Origin: Pseudomonas sp. ABC1
GTDB lineage: Bacteria > Pseudomonadota > Gammaproteobacteria > Pseudomonadales > Pseudomonadaceae
Direction of reading: 5' to 3'
Assembly (NCBI RefSeq): GCF_013395055.1
Contig: NZ_CP058349.1
Location: 3,223,501-3,287,500, forward strand
Length of the DNA: 64,000 nucleotides
Shown here: piece after piece, positions 40,861 to 50,493 of the stretch
Layout of the letters: the number at the start of each line of letters is the position of its first letter
Numbering within the stretch: the stretch's first letter is position 1
Made by a program: the position numbers and the translations under genes
The notes under the pieces: model-generated
The model's input: only the letters and a program-made list of their open reading frames with translations
Database searches by the model: none
Told to the model about the DNA's origin: nothing

Positions 40861-41784
40861 GTGCGCCTGCGCCCCGTTCTGTTTTTCTGCCTCGTGACCT
40901 CGCCGGTTCACGCCATCACCTTCCAGACTCGTCTGGAACGGGTGCAATGGCATGTGGAAGGCGATCAATTCGAGTGTCGGCTGATCCAGCCCGTCGCCGA
41001 TTTCGGTGCTGGTGAGTTCGTGCGCCGTGCCGGTGAGCAGGCGGTGTTTCGCTTGAAGGTGCCGGAACGCTGGTTCGGTGGCGGCTCGGCGACGCTGTTG
41101 GCCGCCGCCGCGCCGTGGCAGCCGGGGCGCGGAGACGTCAACCTCGGGGCGCTGACGATTGGCGATGGCGAGATTCCGTTCAGCAGTTCCCAGGTGCAGG
41201 CCGGGCGGCTGTTGAGTGGTCTGCTCGAAGGGCGCAGCCCGGTGGTGCGGCATCGTACCTGGCACGGTGGCGACAAACTCGAAGTGCGCCTGCTGCCGGT
41301 GCGTTTCGGCAAGGCGTATGAAGACTTCCGGCTGTGTACCGCCAAGCTGCTGCCGTTCAACTATGACCAGGTCAGGACGTCACAGGTCGGCTTTCCGGGC
41401 GGTGATGTCATTCTCGATGAAAAGGGAAAGGCCAGGCTGGATGTGATCCTCGGTTACATGGCCGCCGACCCCAGCGTGAACCATATCGAGCTGGACGGGC
41501 ACTCCGACAGCGGCGGTAATCGCTTGCTCAATCGCGACCTTTCCCGTCGGCGGGCGTTGGCGGTCAAGGAGTACCTGATCTCCAAGGGCATTGCGGACGA
41601 GCAGATCGTGGTGCGTTTCCATGGCGAGCGCTATCCGCTGGTACCCAACAGCACCGCGGCCAATCGTGCGAAGAATCGCCGTGTCACCGTGCGCCTGGAC
41701 CGTGTGGACGTCGCCCCTACGGAGCAGGCGACCGCTCCGGCGGCGGAGTCGGCACCGGCCAAGGCGCCCACCACATCCTCCTGA
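40861..41784 (+). CDS. motY: Sodium-type flagellar motor-associated protein MotY
   Basis: A 307-residue periplasmic protein with a signal peptide (VLFFCLVTSPVHA), an N-terminal domain that contacts the flagellar basal body (TFQTRLERVQWHVEG, DFGAGEFVRRAGEQAVFRLK, WFGGGSATLLAAAAPW) and a C-terminal OmpA-like peptidoglycan-binding domain (ELDGHSDSGGNRLLNRDLSRRR). It stabilises the stator around the motor. I prefer the GTG at 40861, seven bases after GGAG; ATG 40837 would add eight residues before the signal peptide. Confidence 0.93.
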   Translation: MRLRPVLFFCLVTSPVHAITFQTRLERVQWHVEGDQFECRLIQPVADFGAGEFVRRAGEQAVFRLKVPERWFGGGSATLLAAAAPWQPGRGDVNLGALTIGDGEIPFSSSQVQAGRLLSGLLEGRSPVVRHRTWHGGDKLEVRLLPVRFGKAYEDFRLCTAKLLPFNYDQVRTSQVGFPGGDVILDEKGKARLDVILGYMAADPSVNHIELDGHSDSGGNRLLNRDLSRRRALAVKEYLISKGIADEQIVVRFHGERYPLVPNSTAANRAKNRRVTVRLDRVDVAPTEQATAPAAESAPAKAPTTSS

Positions 41785-41840
41785 GCCCACCGTTTGCCTG
41801 CCACGGGTTTCACCTCGGCGCCCGCCCGCTGATTTCCCCC

Positions 41841-41869
41841 TGTAAATCGCCGGCCTCGACCAGTAGAAT
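41841..41869 (+). promoter_or_regulatory. Putative argG promoter
   Basis: TGTAAA (41841-41846) and TAGAAT (41864-41869) are separated by 17 bases, a sigma-70-like arrangement with a weak -35, about 35 bases before the argG start. Identified by eye only. Confidence 0.38.
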
Positions 41870-41904
41870 CACCGTTTTCCGTACAATCCCGGGAGTGGAT
41901 GGCA

Positions 41905-43122
<1,218 letters not shown>

Positions 43123-43150
43123 GACTGAGGCAGGCGTTACCGTTATAAGA

Positions 43151-43178
43151 AACCCCGGCCCATGTTGCCGGGGTTTTC
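43151..43178 (+). terminator. Rho-independent terminator of argG
   Basis: A 9-bp perfect stem (43151-43159 pairing with 43167-43175), seven-base loop, then TTTTC, 28 bases after the argG stop codon. Confidence 0.8.
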
Positions 43179-43190
43179 ATTTCAACCGTG

Positions 43191-43389
43191 AGAACCTGTT
43201 CACGATCTGCTGCGCGTCGGCCCTGCTGCGTTAAAAACAGGCTCAAAATGCTCATTTACCACCTGTAAACTGCGCTTTTTCGCCTGCTTGACTCGCTGGC
43301 GCTCGCCCTTCGGGCCAGCCTTTGGCTGTTACTCCCGCTGGTCGTTGCGCCTTGCATGGCTCTAGCTCGCGAGATCGTGAACAGGTTCT
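43191..43389. repeat. MITE-like element with perfect 18-bp terminal inverted repeats
   Basis: The ends 43191-43208 (AGAACCTGTTCACGATCT) and 43372-43389 are exact reverse complements. The 199-bp body has no convincing reading frame and contains ACAGGCTCAAAATGCTCATT and TTCGCCTGCTTGACTCGCT. No clear target-site duplication is visible. Its right end lies 12 bases before the gloA start. Either a non-autonomous mobile element or a dispersed Pseudomonas intergenic repeat. Confidence 0.68.
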
Positions 43390-43401
43390 GAGGAAGATCA
43401 G

Positions 43402-43794
43402 ATGCGCCTTTTGCATACGATGCTGCGAGTCGGCGACCTGGATAAATCCATCGCCTTCTATACCGAAGTGCTGGGCATGACCCTGCTACGGCGCAAGGAT
43501 TATCCCGAAGGGAAGTTCACCCTGGCGTTCGTCGGCTATGGCGACGAGGCCCACAACAGCGTGATCGAGCTGACCCATAACTGGGGCGTGGAGGGGTACG
43601 AGCTGGGTAATGGCTACGGCCATATCGCCCTGGAAGTCGCGGATGTCTACAAGGCTTGCGAGGATATCCGCGCCCGTGGCGGGCGCATCACCCGCGAGCC
43701 GGGGCCGATGATGCATGGAAGCAGCATCCTGGCCTTCGTCGAAGACCCGGATGGCTACAAGATCGAACTGCTGTCGCCGCAACGCGGGGACTGA
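43402..43794 (+). CDS. gloA: Lactoylglutathione lyase (glyoxalase I)
   Basis: A 130-residue enzyme converting the methylglyoxal-glutathione adduct to lactoylglutathione. The four metal ligands of the E. coli-type enzyme are all present: H5, E56, H74 and E122. Its short loop form matches the nickel-dependent class. AGGA lies eight bases before the ATG, just outside the right end of the repeat element, so the gene's promoter must lie within or upstream of that element. Confidence 0.96.
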   Translation: MRLLHTMLRVGDLDKSIAFYTEVLGMTLLRRKDYPEGKFTLAFVGYGDEAHNSVIELTHNWGVEGYELGNGYGHIALEVADVYKACEDIRARGGRITREPGPMMHGSSILAFVEDPDGYKIELLSPQRGD

Positions 43795-43839
43795 GTGCCA
43801 GCGCAAGCCAGGCCAGAGAGCGTCTGGCTTGCCGCTGCC

Positions 43840-44016
43840 CTACAGATCGAAGTCGTATTCGTTCAGTTGCTTCTGCAGGCGGCGCTCTTCGAGCAGATTG
43901 TCGATGATGCGGCGTTTGGTCAGGTTGGTCTTGGCGACTTCGACCGGGGGATCGGCATCGTCTTCATCGTCGGCGATGAAGTCATCTTCCAGCTGGCTAT
44001 CGTCTTTTTCTGACAC
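43840..44016 (-). CDS. PA3496-family small protein
   Basis: A 58-residue acidic protein: an Asp/Glu-rich first half (DDFIADDEDDADPP) and a basic helical second half (NLTKRRIIDNLLEERRLQKQ). It matches the small conserved protein next to nth in P. aeruginosa, labelled putative envelope integrity protein; that role is not evident from sequence. I start at the GTG at 44016, eight bases after GGAG; GTG 44025 is in frame. It may be expressed separately from nth, 157 bp apart. Confidence 0.75.
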   Translation of the reverse strand: MSEKDDSQLEDDFIADDEDDADPPVEVAKTNLTKRRIIDNLLEERRLQKQLNEYDFDL

Positions 44017-44173
44017 TGAGAGCACTCCGAAGCAAAGGCAACTTCTGCAGGGTGGCGTGAGCGCCTTCACCACAGGCTTTCACACGCCTTGTCTGGCCGC
44101 ACCTTATAACGGCAAACCAGGGCCTGGTAAAAAAGATTTTTTCAATCGGAGTGAGGGTTTTTGACGCTATTCA

Positions 44174-44812
44174 TCAATCGTCAGAAGTCTTCTGCGGGTA
44201 TTCGCACAAATCTTCTATACGGCAGCTGCCACACTGCGGTTTGCGTGCCTTGCAAACGTAGCGCCCGTGCAGGATCAGCCAGTGGTGGGCGTCCAGCAGA
44301 TACTCCTTGGGCACGAACTTGAGCAGCTTGCGTTCCACCTCCAGCACGTTCTTGCCGGGGGCGATGCGCGTGCGGTTGCTGACCCGGAAGATATGCGTGT
44401 CCACCGCCATGGTCGGTTGGCGGAAAGCGGTGTTGAGCACCACGTTGGCGGTCTTGCGACCAACGCCGGGCAGGGCTTCCAGGGCTTCGCGGTTGTCCGG
44501 CACCTGGCTGCCGTGTCGCTCGATAAGGAGGCGGCAGGTCTCGATGACGTTCTTCGCCTTGCTGTTGTAGAGCCCGATGGTCTTGATGTACTCGGACAAC
44601 CCGTCCACGCCCAGCGCGTAGATCGCTTCGGGGGTGTTGGCCACCGGGTAGAGCCGGGCGGTGGCCTTGTTGACACCGACATCGGTGGCCTGGGCCGAGA
44701 GGATGACCGCGATCAGCAGTTCGAAGGCATTGCTGTAGGCCAGCTCGGTGGTCGGGTTGGGATCGTCTTCGTGGAGGCGGCGGAATATCTCGCGGCGTTT
44801 TTCGGCGTTCAT
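44174..44812 (-). CDS. nth: Endonuclease III
   Basis: A 212-residue DNA glycosylase/AP lyase for oxidised pyrimidines. The helix-hairpin-helix LPGVGRKTANVV carries the catalytic lysine, VDTHIFRVSNR the catalytic aspartate, and the C-terminal four cysteines with C-x6-C-x2-C-x5-C spacing bind a 4Fe-4S cluster. Its ATG overlaps the rnfE stop (ATGA), so it is co-expressed with the rnf genes, an arrangement common in gammaproteobacteria. Confidence 0.97.
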   Translation of the reverse strand: MNAEKRREIFRRLHEDDPNPTTELAYSNAFELLIAVILSAQATDVGVNKATARLYPVANTPEAIYALGVDGLSEYIKTIGLYNSKAKNVIETCRLLIERHGSQVPDNREALEALPGVGRKTANVVLNTAFRQPTMAVDTHIFRVSNRTRIAPGKNVLEVERKLLKFVPKEYLLDAHHWLILHGRYVCKARKPQCGSCRIEDLCEYPQKTSDD

Positions 44813-45465
44813 GGGGCAGGCGTGTCCGGTGTCGTATCGGTGGGCGCTCTTGATGGCGCGTGTCCCAGGCGGTTGTACAAAGCTATCAGCAGGCCCAGCA
44901 GGGTGAAGGCGCCAGTGGCCAGCAGGGGCAGTGGAAAGCCAGGGTAGCCGTCCAGTTGCAACAGGTTCCAGCCTTCGGCCCGTGGCCCGAACAGCAAGCG
45001 TGCATCGTCCAGCAGTCGACCGCTACCGAGCAGTTCGCGCAGGGCCGCCATGGGCAACAGTACCAGCAGGAAGCCAAGGGCCGTCAGTGTCGCGTCGATA
45101 CAGGCCGCAAAAGGCCGTTGCGGGGCTGGCTGGCTGGCCAGCAACAGGCTGCTGCTGGCCAGCAGCGGGAGGAAGATACCGAGTCGCTGGTGCAGTTCGT
45201 AGGTGTAGGCCTGCATCAGGATATCGGCGCTGCCGACCAGAGTGGCAGCGATAACCAGCAGTACCGGCAGGCGCATGGAGATGCCGCCCAGTCGCGTGGC
45301 CAGCGCGCTGCCAAGACCGCTCAGTGGCAGCACGAACAGCAGTGCCAGGCCCAGGCCGAGCGCCTTGACCAGTGAATCGCTGACGGCCAGCAGGGGGCAA
45401 AGCCCGAGCAGTCTTGCCAGCACCGGGTTGTTGCGCCAGAGGTTGTCCAGGGAGCGTGGCGTCAT
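44809..45465 (-). CDS. rnfE: Electron transport complex subunit RnfE
   Basis: A 218-residue inner-membrane protein with about six helices, starting LDNLWRNNPVLARLLGLCPLLAVSDS, the RnfE/RsxE signature; the cysteine in LGLCPLLA is one ligand of the membrane iron centre. RnfA and RnfE form the paired half-channels of the complex. The ATG at 45465 overlaps the rnfG stop. Confidence 0.94.
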   Translation of the reverse strand: MTPRSLDNLWRNNPVLARLLGLCPLLAVSDSLVKALGLGLALLFVLPLSGLGSALATRLGGISMRLPVLLVIAATLVGSADILMQAYTYELHQRLGIFLPLLASSSLLLASQPAPQRPFAACIDATLTALGFLLVLLPMAALRELLGSGRLLDDARLLFGPRAEGWNLLQLDGYPGFPLPLLATGAFTLLGLLIALYNRLGHAPSRAPTDTTPDTPAP

Positions 45466-46088
45466 GGCTGGCCTTCTCCATCGAGCCATTGCCGCTCGTG
45501 GCTCGAGAAGTATTGCAGGGCTCGCTGCACGGCGTGCACGACCGCGCGCGGCGTGATGGTGGCACCGGCGAACTGGTCGAATTCGCCCTGCTGCTTCTTC
45601 ACGGTCCAGCCCCGGGCGGTCGGGTCATTCAGGGACTTGCCGTGGAAGCCCATCAGCCAGTCGCTGTGGCCAGCTTCTATCCGGTCGCCCATGCCGGGTG
45701 TTTCCCGGTGTTCGACAACCGCTACTGCACTGATACGGCCATCGGCGAGGATCGCGACCTGCAGGCGGATGCTGCCGTTGTAGCCGTCGGCAGCAGTCGC
45801 GGGCAGGATCACCGCGACGACCTTGCCGTGCTTGCGGGCGGCATAGGCGGGGCGTGGTTGCGTGTCGCCCAGCAGCGGGTGCTGGATATATTGGCGGCTG
45901 TCCAGCAGGGCGTCGTCGCGCAGTTCGGGGGGCAGCAACTGGTTCAGTTGGCGATTCTGTACGTCACGTTCGGCCTGCTCGATGCGCTCGGCACTGACAC
46001 GCTGAAGGGCGCCCAGTATGACGATGCCCAGCAGCGCTATACCCAGCAGGACAAGGCCATTGCCAACCCATGAGCGAGTGGTTTTCAT
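45462..46088 (-). CDS. rnfG: Electron transport complex subunit RnfG
   Basis: A 208-residue protein with an N-terminal membrane helix (GLVLLGIALLGIVILGAL) and a periplasmic FMN-binding domain. The threonine in FAGATITPRAVV is the site where FMN is bound through phosphoester; HRETPGMGDRIE is also typical. The ATG at 46088 overlaps the rnfD stop (ATGA). Confidence 0.95.
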   Translation of the reverse strand: MKTTRSWVGNGLVLLGIALLGIVILGALQRVSAERIEQAERDVQNRQLNQLLPPELRDDALLDSRQYIQHPLLGDTQPRPAYAARKHGKVVAVILPATAADGYNGSIRLQVAILADGRISAVAVVEHRETPGMGDRIEAGHSDWLMGFHGKSLNDPTARGWTVKKQQGEFDQFAGATITPRAVVHAVQRALQYFSSHERQWLDGEGQP

Positions 46089-47059
46089 GCGCGGTCCTTC
46101 GGCAGGGCCGCCGCTCGCAGGCAATGGTCGATGGTCGGTGCCGCGAGGTTCATCAGCAGGACCGCGAAGGCCAGGCCGTCCGGGTATCCGCCCCAGGCCC
46201 GGATGACGTAGACCAGTACGCCGACACCGATGCCGAACAGCAGTCTGCCGCGAGGGCTCCCTGCGCCGCTGATGGGGTCGGTCACGATAAAGAAGGCGCC
46301 GAGCATGGTGGCCCCGCTGAGCAGGTGGAACAGCGGTGAACCGTTGCCATCGGAGCCACTGCCGTTCCAGAACAGCAGGCTCATCACGCCCAGGGCGGCC
46401 AGCATCCCGAGCGGGGCATGCCAGGAATAGAGGCGCTGGCGCAGCAGCCACAGTCCGCCCGCCAGAAAGGCGAGGTTGACCCACTCGCTGCCGGCGGCAG
46501 CGAACTGGCCGAAGATCGGTGCCTGCCAGAGTTCTTCCAGGGTCAGGCGGTCATTGTGCTGGAGGGCATTGAGTGCCGTGGCCTGGCTCCAGCCATCGGC
46601 CAGTTCGGCCATGCCGAAGACCCGCTCCAGCCCGCTGGCGATGTGCTGGGCGTGGGGCAGCGACCAATGGCTCATCTCCATGGGAAACGCGACGAGTGCC
46701 ACCGCGTAACCGACCATGGCCGGGTTGAACGGGTTCTGGCCAACACCGCCATAGAGCTGTTTGCCAAGAACGATGGCGCTGGTGGCGGCCAGCACGACCA
46801 GCCACCAGGGGCTGTAGGGCGGCAGCGCGAGGGCCAGCAGCAAGGCGGTCAGCAGGGCGCTGCCGTCTGCCAGTGCCTGTCGTATGGCGCGCCCGCGCAA
46901 GCGGATCATCCAGGCTTCGCAGGCCAGCGCCGTCAGGCTCGCCCAGAGCAGGTTGGACAGCGGCCCGGCGCCGTAAAGCCAGACCATGATGCAGAGGCCG
47001 GGCAGGGCCGCGATCATGACGCGCCAGGTAGCGGGGCGCGCTCGCAGCGCGGCGTTCAT
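46085..47059 (-). CDS. rnfD: Electron transport complex subunit RnfD
   Basis: A 324-residue membrane protein with about nine helices and the covalent-FMN threonine in LLSGATMLGAFFIVTDPISG, and YGGVGQNPFNPAM. It carries electrons through the membrane in the Rnf/Nqr type complex. The ATG at 47059 overlaps the rnfB stop (ATGA); there is no room for rnfC between the two. Confidence 0.95.
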   Translation of the reverse strand: MNAALRARPATWRVMIAALPGLCIMVWLYGAGPLSNLLWASLTALACEAWMIRLRGRAIRQALADGSALLTALLLALALPPYSPWWLVVLAATSAIVLGKQLYGGVGQNPFNPAMVGYAVALVAFPMEMSHWSLPHAQHIASGLERVFGMAELADGWSQATALNALQHNDRLTLEELWQAPIFGQFAAAGSEWVNLAFLAGGLWLLRQRLYSWHAPLGMLAALGVMSLLFWNGSGSDGNGSPLFHLLSGATMLGAFFIVTDPISGAGSPRGRLLFGIGVGVLVYVIRAWGGYPDGLAFAVLLMNLAAPTIDHCLRAAALPKDRA

Positions 47060-48258
47060 ATCGGCTCCGCAGGCTTTTCCAGTTCCTGCAAGCGTTGTTC
47101 GGCCTGGCGCAGGCGCTCTTGCGCGGCACCCAGTCGTTCCGCGCTCGCCTGGGTGTCGCGCTGCAACTTGCGCAGTTCGGCCCTGGCGAAGGCCAGTTCG
47201 GTCTTGATGGCCTGGCTGGCCGGGGTAACCGGCCGCGTGTAGGTGCGTTGCAGGTCTGGCGGTGTCTTGCCCGAGGCGTCTTCGGCGGTGTGCAATTGCC
47301 GTTCGGCTTCGGCCAGTGCTTCGCCCAGGCGCTGCAACTGGTTCGCTTCGGCGCCTTCCTGCTGGGCTTTTTTCAAGGCGCTGCGGCAACTGACCAGATG
47401 GACCTTGGCGCGTCGCAGGGCTTCTACCCCTGCCGGGCGTGGGGTGACGGCCAGGTCGGGGCGTGGAGCGGCCTGTGTCAGTGCCGCCTGGGCCTTTTCG
47501 CTGGCGATCCGCAACTGCTCCACTTGGGCGGCCAGTTGCGGGTTCGGCCGGCTGGCCATCTGTTGCCGTGCTTTATTCAATGCGACCTGGGCCATGTTGG
47601 CGGCCACCCGCAACTTCTTCTGCTCGGCGGCCTGTTCACCGCCATCGGATGCCTGCGAGTGCCCCGGTCTGGGCTGTGTCTCCCTGGACTGCTGCTCCAG
47701 GCGCGCCTGCCGCTCCTGACGATCGCGCTGTTCGGTCCGTTGCAGCCGCTCCTGGCGTTGCAGGAAGCGCTGTCGGGAGTGATTGGCCTTGTGCTGCCGG
47801 GCGAGGGCGATTGTCGTCGGGTCCGTCTGGCGGCTCAGAGAGAAGTCGACCTCGACCATGTCGATGCAATCGACCGGGCAGGGTGGTACGCAGAGGTTGC
47901 AGCCGGTGCATTCGTCGGCAATGACGGTGTGCATCAGTTTGGCGGCGCCGACAATGGCATCCACCGGGCAGGCCTGGATGCACTTGGTGCAGCCGATGCA
48001 TTCTTCCTCGCGGATGCGGGCAAGCAGCGTGGGCGGTTCGGCGATGCCTGATTCCACCGGTACTTCCTGCACATCGAGCAATGCCGCCAGGGCGTGCACG
48101 GTCGCCTGGCCGCCGGGCGGGCATTTGCCGATGCGCTCGCCCTCTACGATGGCGCGTGCGTAGGGCATGCAGCCAGGGTAGCCACATTCGCGGCACTGAG
48201 TCTGGGGCAGCAGCGCGTCGATGCGTTCGACCAGTCGCTGTTTCAGCGGATCATTCAT
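47056..48258 (-). CDS. rnfB: RnfB-like ferredoxin protein with long helical tail and no membrane anchor
   Basis: A 400-residue protein, twice the usual RnfB size. Residues 1-140 hold the RnfB iron-sulfur domains: C22, C25, C30, C46 (PQTQCRECGYPGC), then two 4Fe-4S sites C87-C90-C93-C97 and C117-C120-C123-C127. The N-terminal membrane helix of ordinary RnfB is absent: the protein starts MNDPLKQRLVERIDALLP. Residues 150-400 are a Gln/Arg/Ala/Glu-rich helical, probably coiled-coil tail of the kind found on some RnfC proteins. A second start, ATG 48291, overlaps rnfA (ATGA) but adds only eleven polar residues. No rnfC follows. Confidence 0.9.
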   Translation of the reverse strand: MNDPLKQRLVERIDALLPQTQCRECGYPGCMPYARAIVEGERIGKCPPGGQATVHALAALLDVQEVPVESGIAEPPTLLARIREEECIGCTKCIQACPVDAIVGAAKLMHTVIADECTGCNLCVPPCPVDCIDMVEVDFSLSRQTDPTTIALARQHKANHSRQRFLQRQERLQRTEQRDRQERQARLEQQSRETQPRPGHSQASDGGEQAAEQKKLRVAANMAQVALNKARQQMASRPNPQLAAQVEQLRIASEKAQAALTQAAPRPDLAVTPRPAGVEALRRAKVHLVSCRSALKKAQQEGAEANQLQRLGEALAEAERQLHTAEDASGKTPPDLQRTYTRPVTPASQAIKTELAFARAELRKLQRDTQASAERLGAAQERLRQAEQRLQELEKPAEPI

Positions 48259-48287
48259 GGCCGTCCGCAGGGGTGAGGTGGCCAGGG

Positions 48288-48872
48288 TCATGCCTTGACC
48301 AACCCGTTGAAGCCCATGAAGGCCAGCGACATCAGGCCGAGGCTGATAATTTCGATGGCCGCGCCTCGAAATGGCACTGGGATATCGGCACGCGTCAGGC
48401 GTTCGCGCAGCGCCGTGAAGAGGACCAGCACCAAGGTAAAGCCCAGCCCTGCCGCCAGACCCTGGAACAGGGCGATGATCGCGGTGGTTTCCGGGGGCGC
48501 GGCATTGTGCAGGACACTGCCCAGGACAATGGCGTTGCCGGCGAGCAGTGGCAACAGTGCGGCCGGCTTCAATCCGATCTGAGGCACATGATTGCGGCCC
48601 AGGTGCACGGCAATCTGGGCAATGGCGAGGATAAGCAGGGCGAAGGCGGGCAGGCGCAGGTGCATGAGGCCGAGGGGTGACAGGACCTGTTGCAGCAGCA
48701 CGTGGTTGCCCAGCACGGAAAGTGCCGTCACGGCGGCACTGATCAGGCCCAGCCACAGGGCGGTTTCCAGTTTGCGTGGTGCGCCAGGCAGTGACGACAG
48801 GCCAACGAAGTGGGCCAGCACGAGATTGTTGACCAAGGTGGCGCTAACCATGATCAGGGCGAGTTCGGTCAT
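48288..48872 (-). CDS. rnfA: Electron transport complex subunit RnfA
   Basis: A 194-residue inner-membrane protein with about six helices and the signature ATLVNNLVLAHFVGLSSLP. In ordinary RnfA this region includes a cysteine for the membrane iron centre (commonly NNxVLxxxxGxCP); here the position reads GLSSLP, so the cysteine appears to be missing. RnfE in this locus keeps its cysteine. It is the first gene of the rnf-nth operon; start ATG 48872. Confidence 0.93.
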   Translation of the reverse strand: MTELALIMVSATLVNNLVLAHFVGLSSLPGAPRKLETALWLGLISAAVTALSVLGNHVLLQQVLSPLGLMHLRLPAFALLILAIAQIAVHLGRNHVPQIGLKPAALLPLLAGNAIVLGSVLHNAAPPETTAIIALFQGLAAGLGFTLVLVLFTALRERLTRADIPVPFRGAAIEIISLGLMSLAFMGFNGLVKA

Positions 48873-49045
48873 CGCGGGGTTCCGTCGCGCGCAGCAAGGC
48901 GTGGCTGAAAGGCCCGCTATTATCGGGAAGGGCTTGTGCCGGTACAAGCGCGGAGGTCGGTTGTGGTATGTGCGACGACAGTTGCCGGCGTCGGGTGCGA
49001 GGGGCTTTGCATGGCGGGGACGTCGGCAAGAAGCGCCATGACCCC

Positions 49046-49079
49046 CCCTGGTGTCCCCGCGAAGGCGGGGACACCAGGG
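49046..49079. repeat. Perfect 15-bp hairpin in the rnfA-lapC gap
   Basis: Positions 49046-49060 pair exactly with 49065-49079 across a GAAG loop; the arms contain GGTGTCCCCGC. This hairpin is of the kind dispersed between genes in Pseudomonas. It follows the lapC stop codon (read leftward) by 52 bases without a T-run and might end or protect that mRNA. The rest of 48873-49131 shows no gene. Confidence 0.7.
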
Positions 49080-49131
49080 CTAACGCATGATGATGAGGCT
49101 CCTTGCGCCGAGCGATCGGCGCAAAGGCCGG

Positions 49132-50493
49132 TCAGCGCTCGCGCAGGGCATCCGCCCGGGCGCGGATGATGGGCTTCAGCAGGTAACTGAGGATCGTCTT
49201 GCGTCCGGTGATGATGTCCACCGAGGCCACCATGCCAGGGATGATCACCAGGGGTTTCTCCTCGCTGCCGAGGTGGTTCTTGTCGGTGCGCAAGCGAATC
49301 AGGTAGAAGCTGTTGCCTTCTTCGTCGGTGATGCTGTCGGGGCTGATCTGCTCCAGCTTGGCCTGCAGGCCGCCGTATATGGTGAAGTCATAGGCGGTGA
49401 ACTTGACGATGGCTTCCTGGCCCGGATGCAGGAAGGCAATGTCCTGCGGGCGGATCTTGGCTTCGACCAGCAGCGAGTCGTCCAGCGGTACGATCTCCAC
49501 CAGAATGTCGCCCGGCTGTATCACGCCGCCGATGGTGTTGACCAGGATCTGCTGCACGATCCCGCGCACTGGCGAAGTGACCAGGGTGCGGTTGACCCGG
49601 TCTTCCAGCGCCTTGCCGGTGGCGGTGATCTTGTTCAGTTCCGCCTGCGCTTCGCTGAGCTGCTGCAACGCATCGCTCTTGTAGCGGCTGCGGGTTTCCT
49701 TGATCTTGTTCTCCACTTCCTTGATCGCGGCCCCGGCCTTGGGGATCGACAGGTTGATGGCGGCCAGTTGGCCGCGTGTTTCCACCTCGGCGCGTCGCAG
49801 GCGCAGCACTTCGACCTGGGAAATGGCACCGGCCTCGATCAGCGGCTCCGACATGCTGATTTCCTGCCGCAGCAGTTTCAGGCTGTTGCTGAACTGGTTG
49901 GCGTTGGACTGGAATTCACGCAACTCCTGCTGGCGCTGGACCAGTTGCTCGGACAGCCCGGAGATTTCCTCTTCCAACTGCTGGCGGCGGCTGTCGTAAA
50001 GCGCCTGTTCGCCTCGGGCGACGCCGGGGGCGAGGGTGACGATGTCGTTGGGCAGTTCCAGGGCTTCGTTGGCTATTTCCGCTTGCAGGCGAGTGATGCG
50101 TGCGGTCAGCGACAGACGATCCGCTTCGGTTTCTCCCACATTGGAGGAAAAGCGCGTGTCGTCCAGGCGCAGCAGTGGTGCGCCGGCTTCGACGATCTGG
50201 CCGTCGTGGACGAATATCTCGGAGACGATCCCGCCCTCCAGGTTCTGGATTTTCTGCAGGCGCGAGGAGGGAATGGCCTTGCCGTCGCCCTTGGTCACTT
50301 CCTCGATCCTGGCGAAACCGGCCCAGACCAGCATGAACAGCAGGAAGGCCACGATGCCCCAGATGGTCAGGCGCACGATGCGTGGGGCGTCTTCGACCAG
50401 GGCGCGATTGACTTCGGGTACCGCCTGCAAGCCATCGTCGTCCTGTGGACGGAAGTAGCTGCCGAGGGTTTTTCTGAAATTAGCGAGAGACAT
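49132..50493 (-). CDS. lapC: Type I secretion membrane-fusion protein (LapC, HlyD family)
   Basis: A 453-residue periplasmic adaptor with one N-terminal helix (IWGIVAFLLFMLVWAGFARIE), lipoyl halves (GKAIPSSRLQKIQNLEGGIV and TLVTSPVRGIVQQI), a long coiled coil (about 120-290) and a C-terminal beta domain ending in VDIITGRKTILSYLLKPI. It links the ABC transporter LapB to the outer-membrane channel LapE for export of the giant adhesin. Its start lies 14 bases inside the end of lapB. Confidence 0.93.
   Translation of the reverse strand: MSLANFRKTLGSYFRPQDDDGLQAVPEVNRALVEDAPRIVRLTIWGIVAFLLFMLVWAGFARIEEVTKGDGKAIPSSRLQKIQNLEGGIVSEIFVHDGQIVEAGAPLLRLDDTRFSSNVGETEADRLSLTARITRLQAEIANEALELPNDIVTLAPGVARGEQALYDSRRQQLEEEISGLSEQLVQRQQELREFQSNANQFSNSLKLLRQEISMSEPLIEAGAISQVEVLRLRRAEVETRGQLAAINLSIPKAGAAIKEVENKIKETRSRYKSDALQQLSEAQAELNKITATGKALEDRVNRTLVTSPVRGIVQQILVNTIGGVIQPGDILVEIVPLDDSLLVEAKIRPQDIAFLHPGQEAIVKFTAYDFTIYGGLQAKLEQISPDSITDEEGNSFYLIRLRTDKNHLGSEEKPLVIIPGMVASVDIITGRKTILSYLLKPIIRARADALRER

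Noticed and set aside
47056..48258. A hidden or frameshifted rnfC between rnfB and rnfD
   Set aside because: The rnfB frame runs unbroken to an ATGA overlap with rnfD, and no frame in the region shows an FMN/NADH-binding RnfC core.
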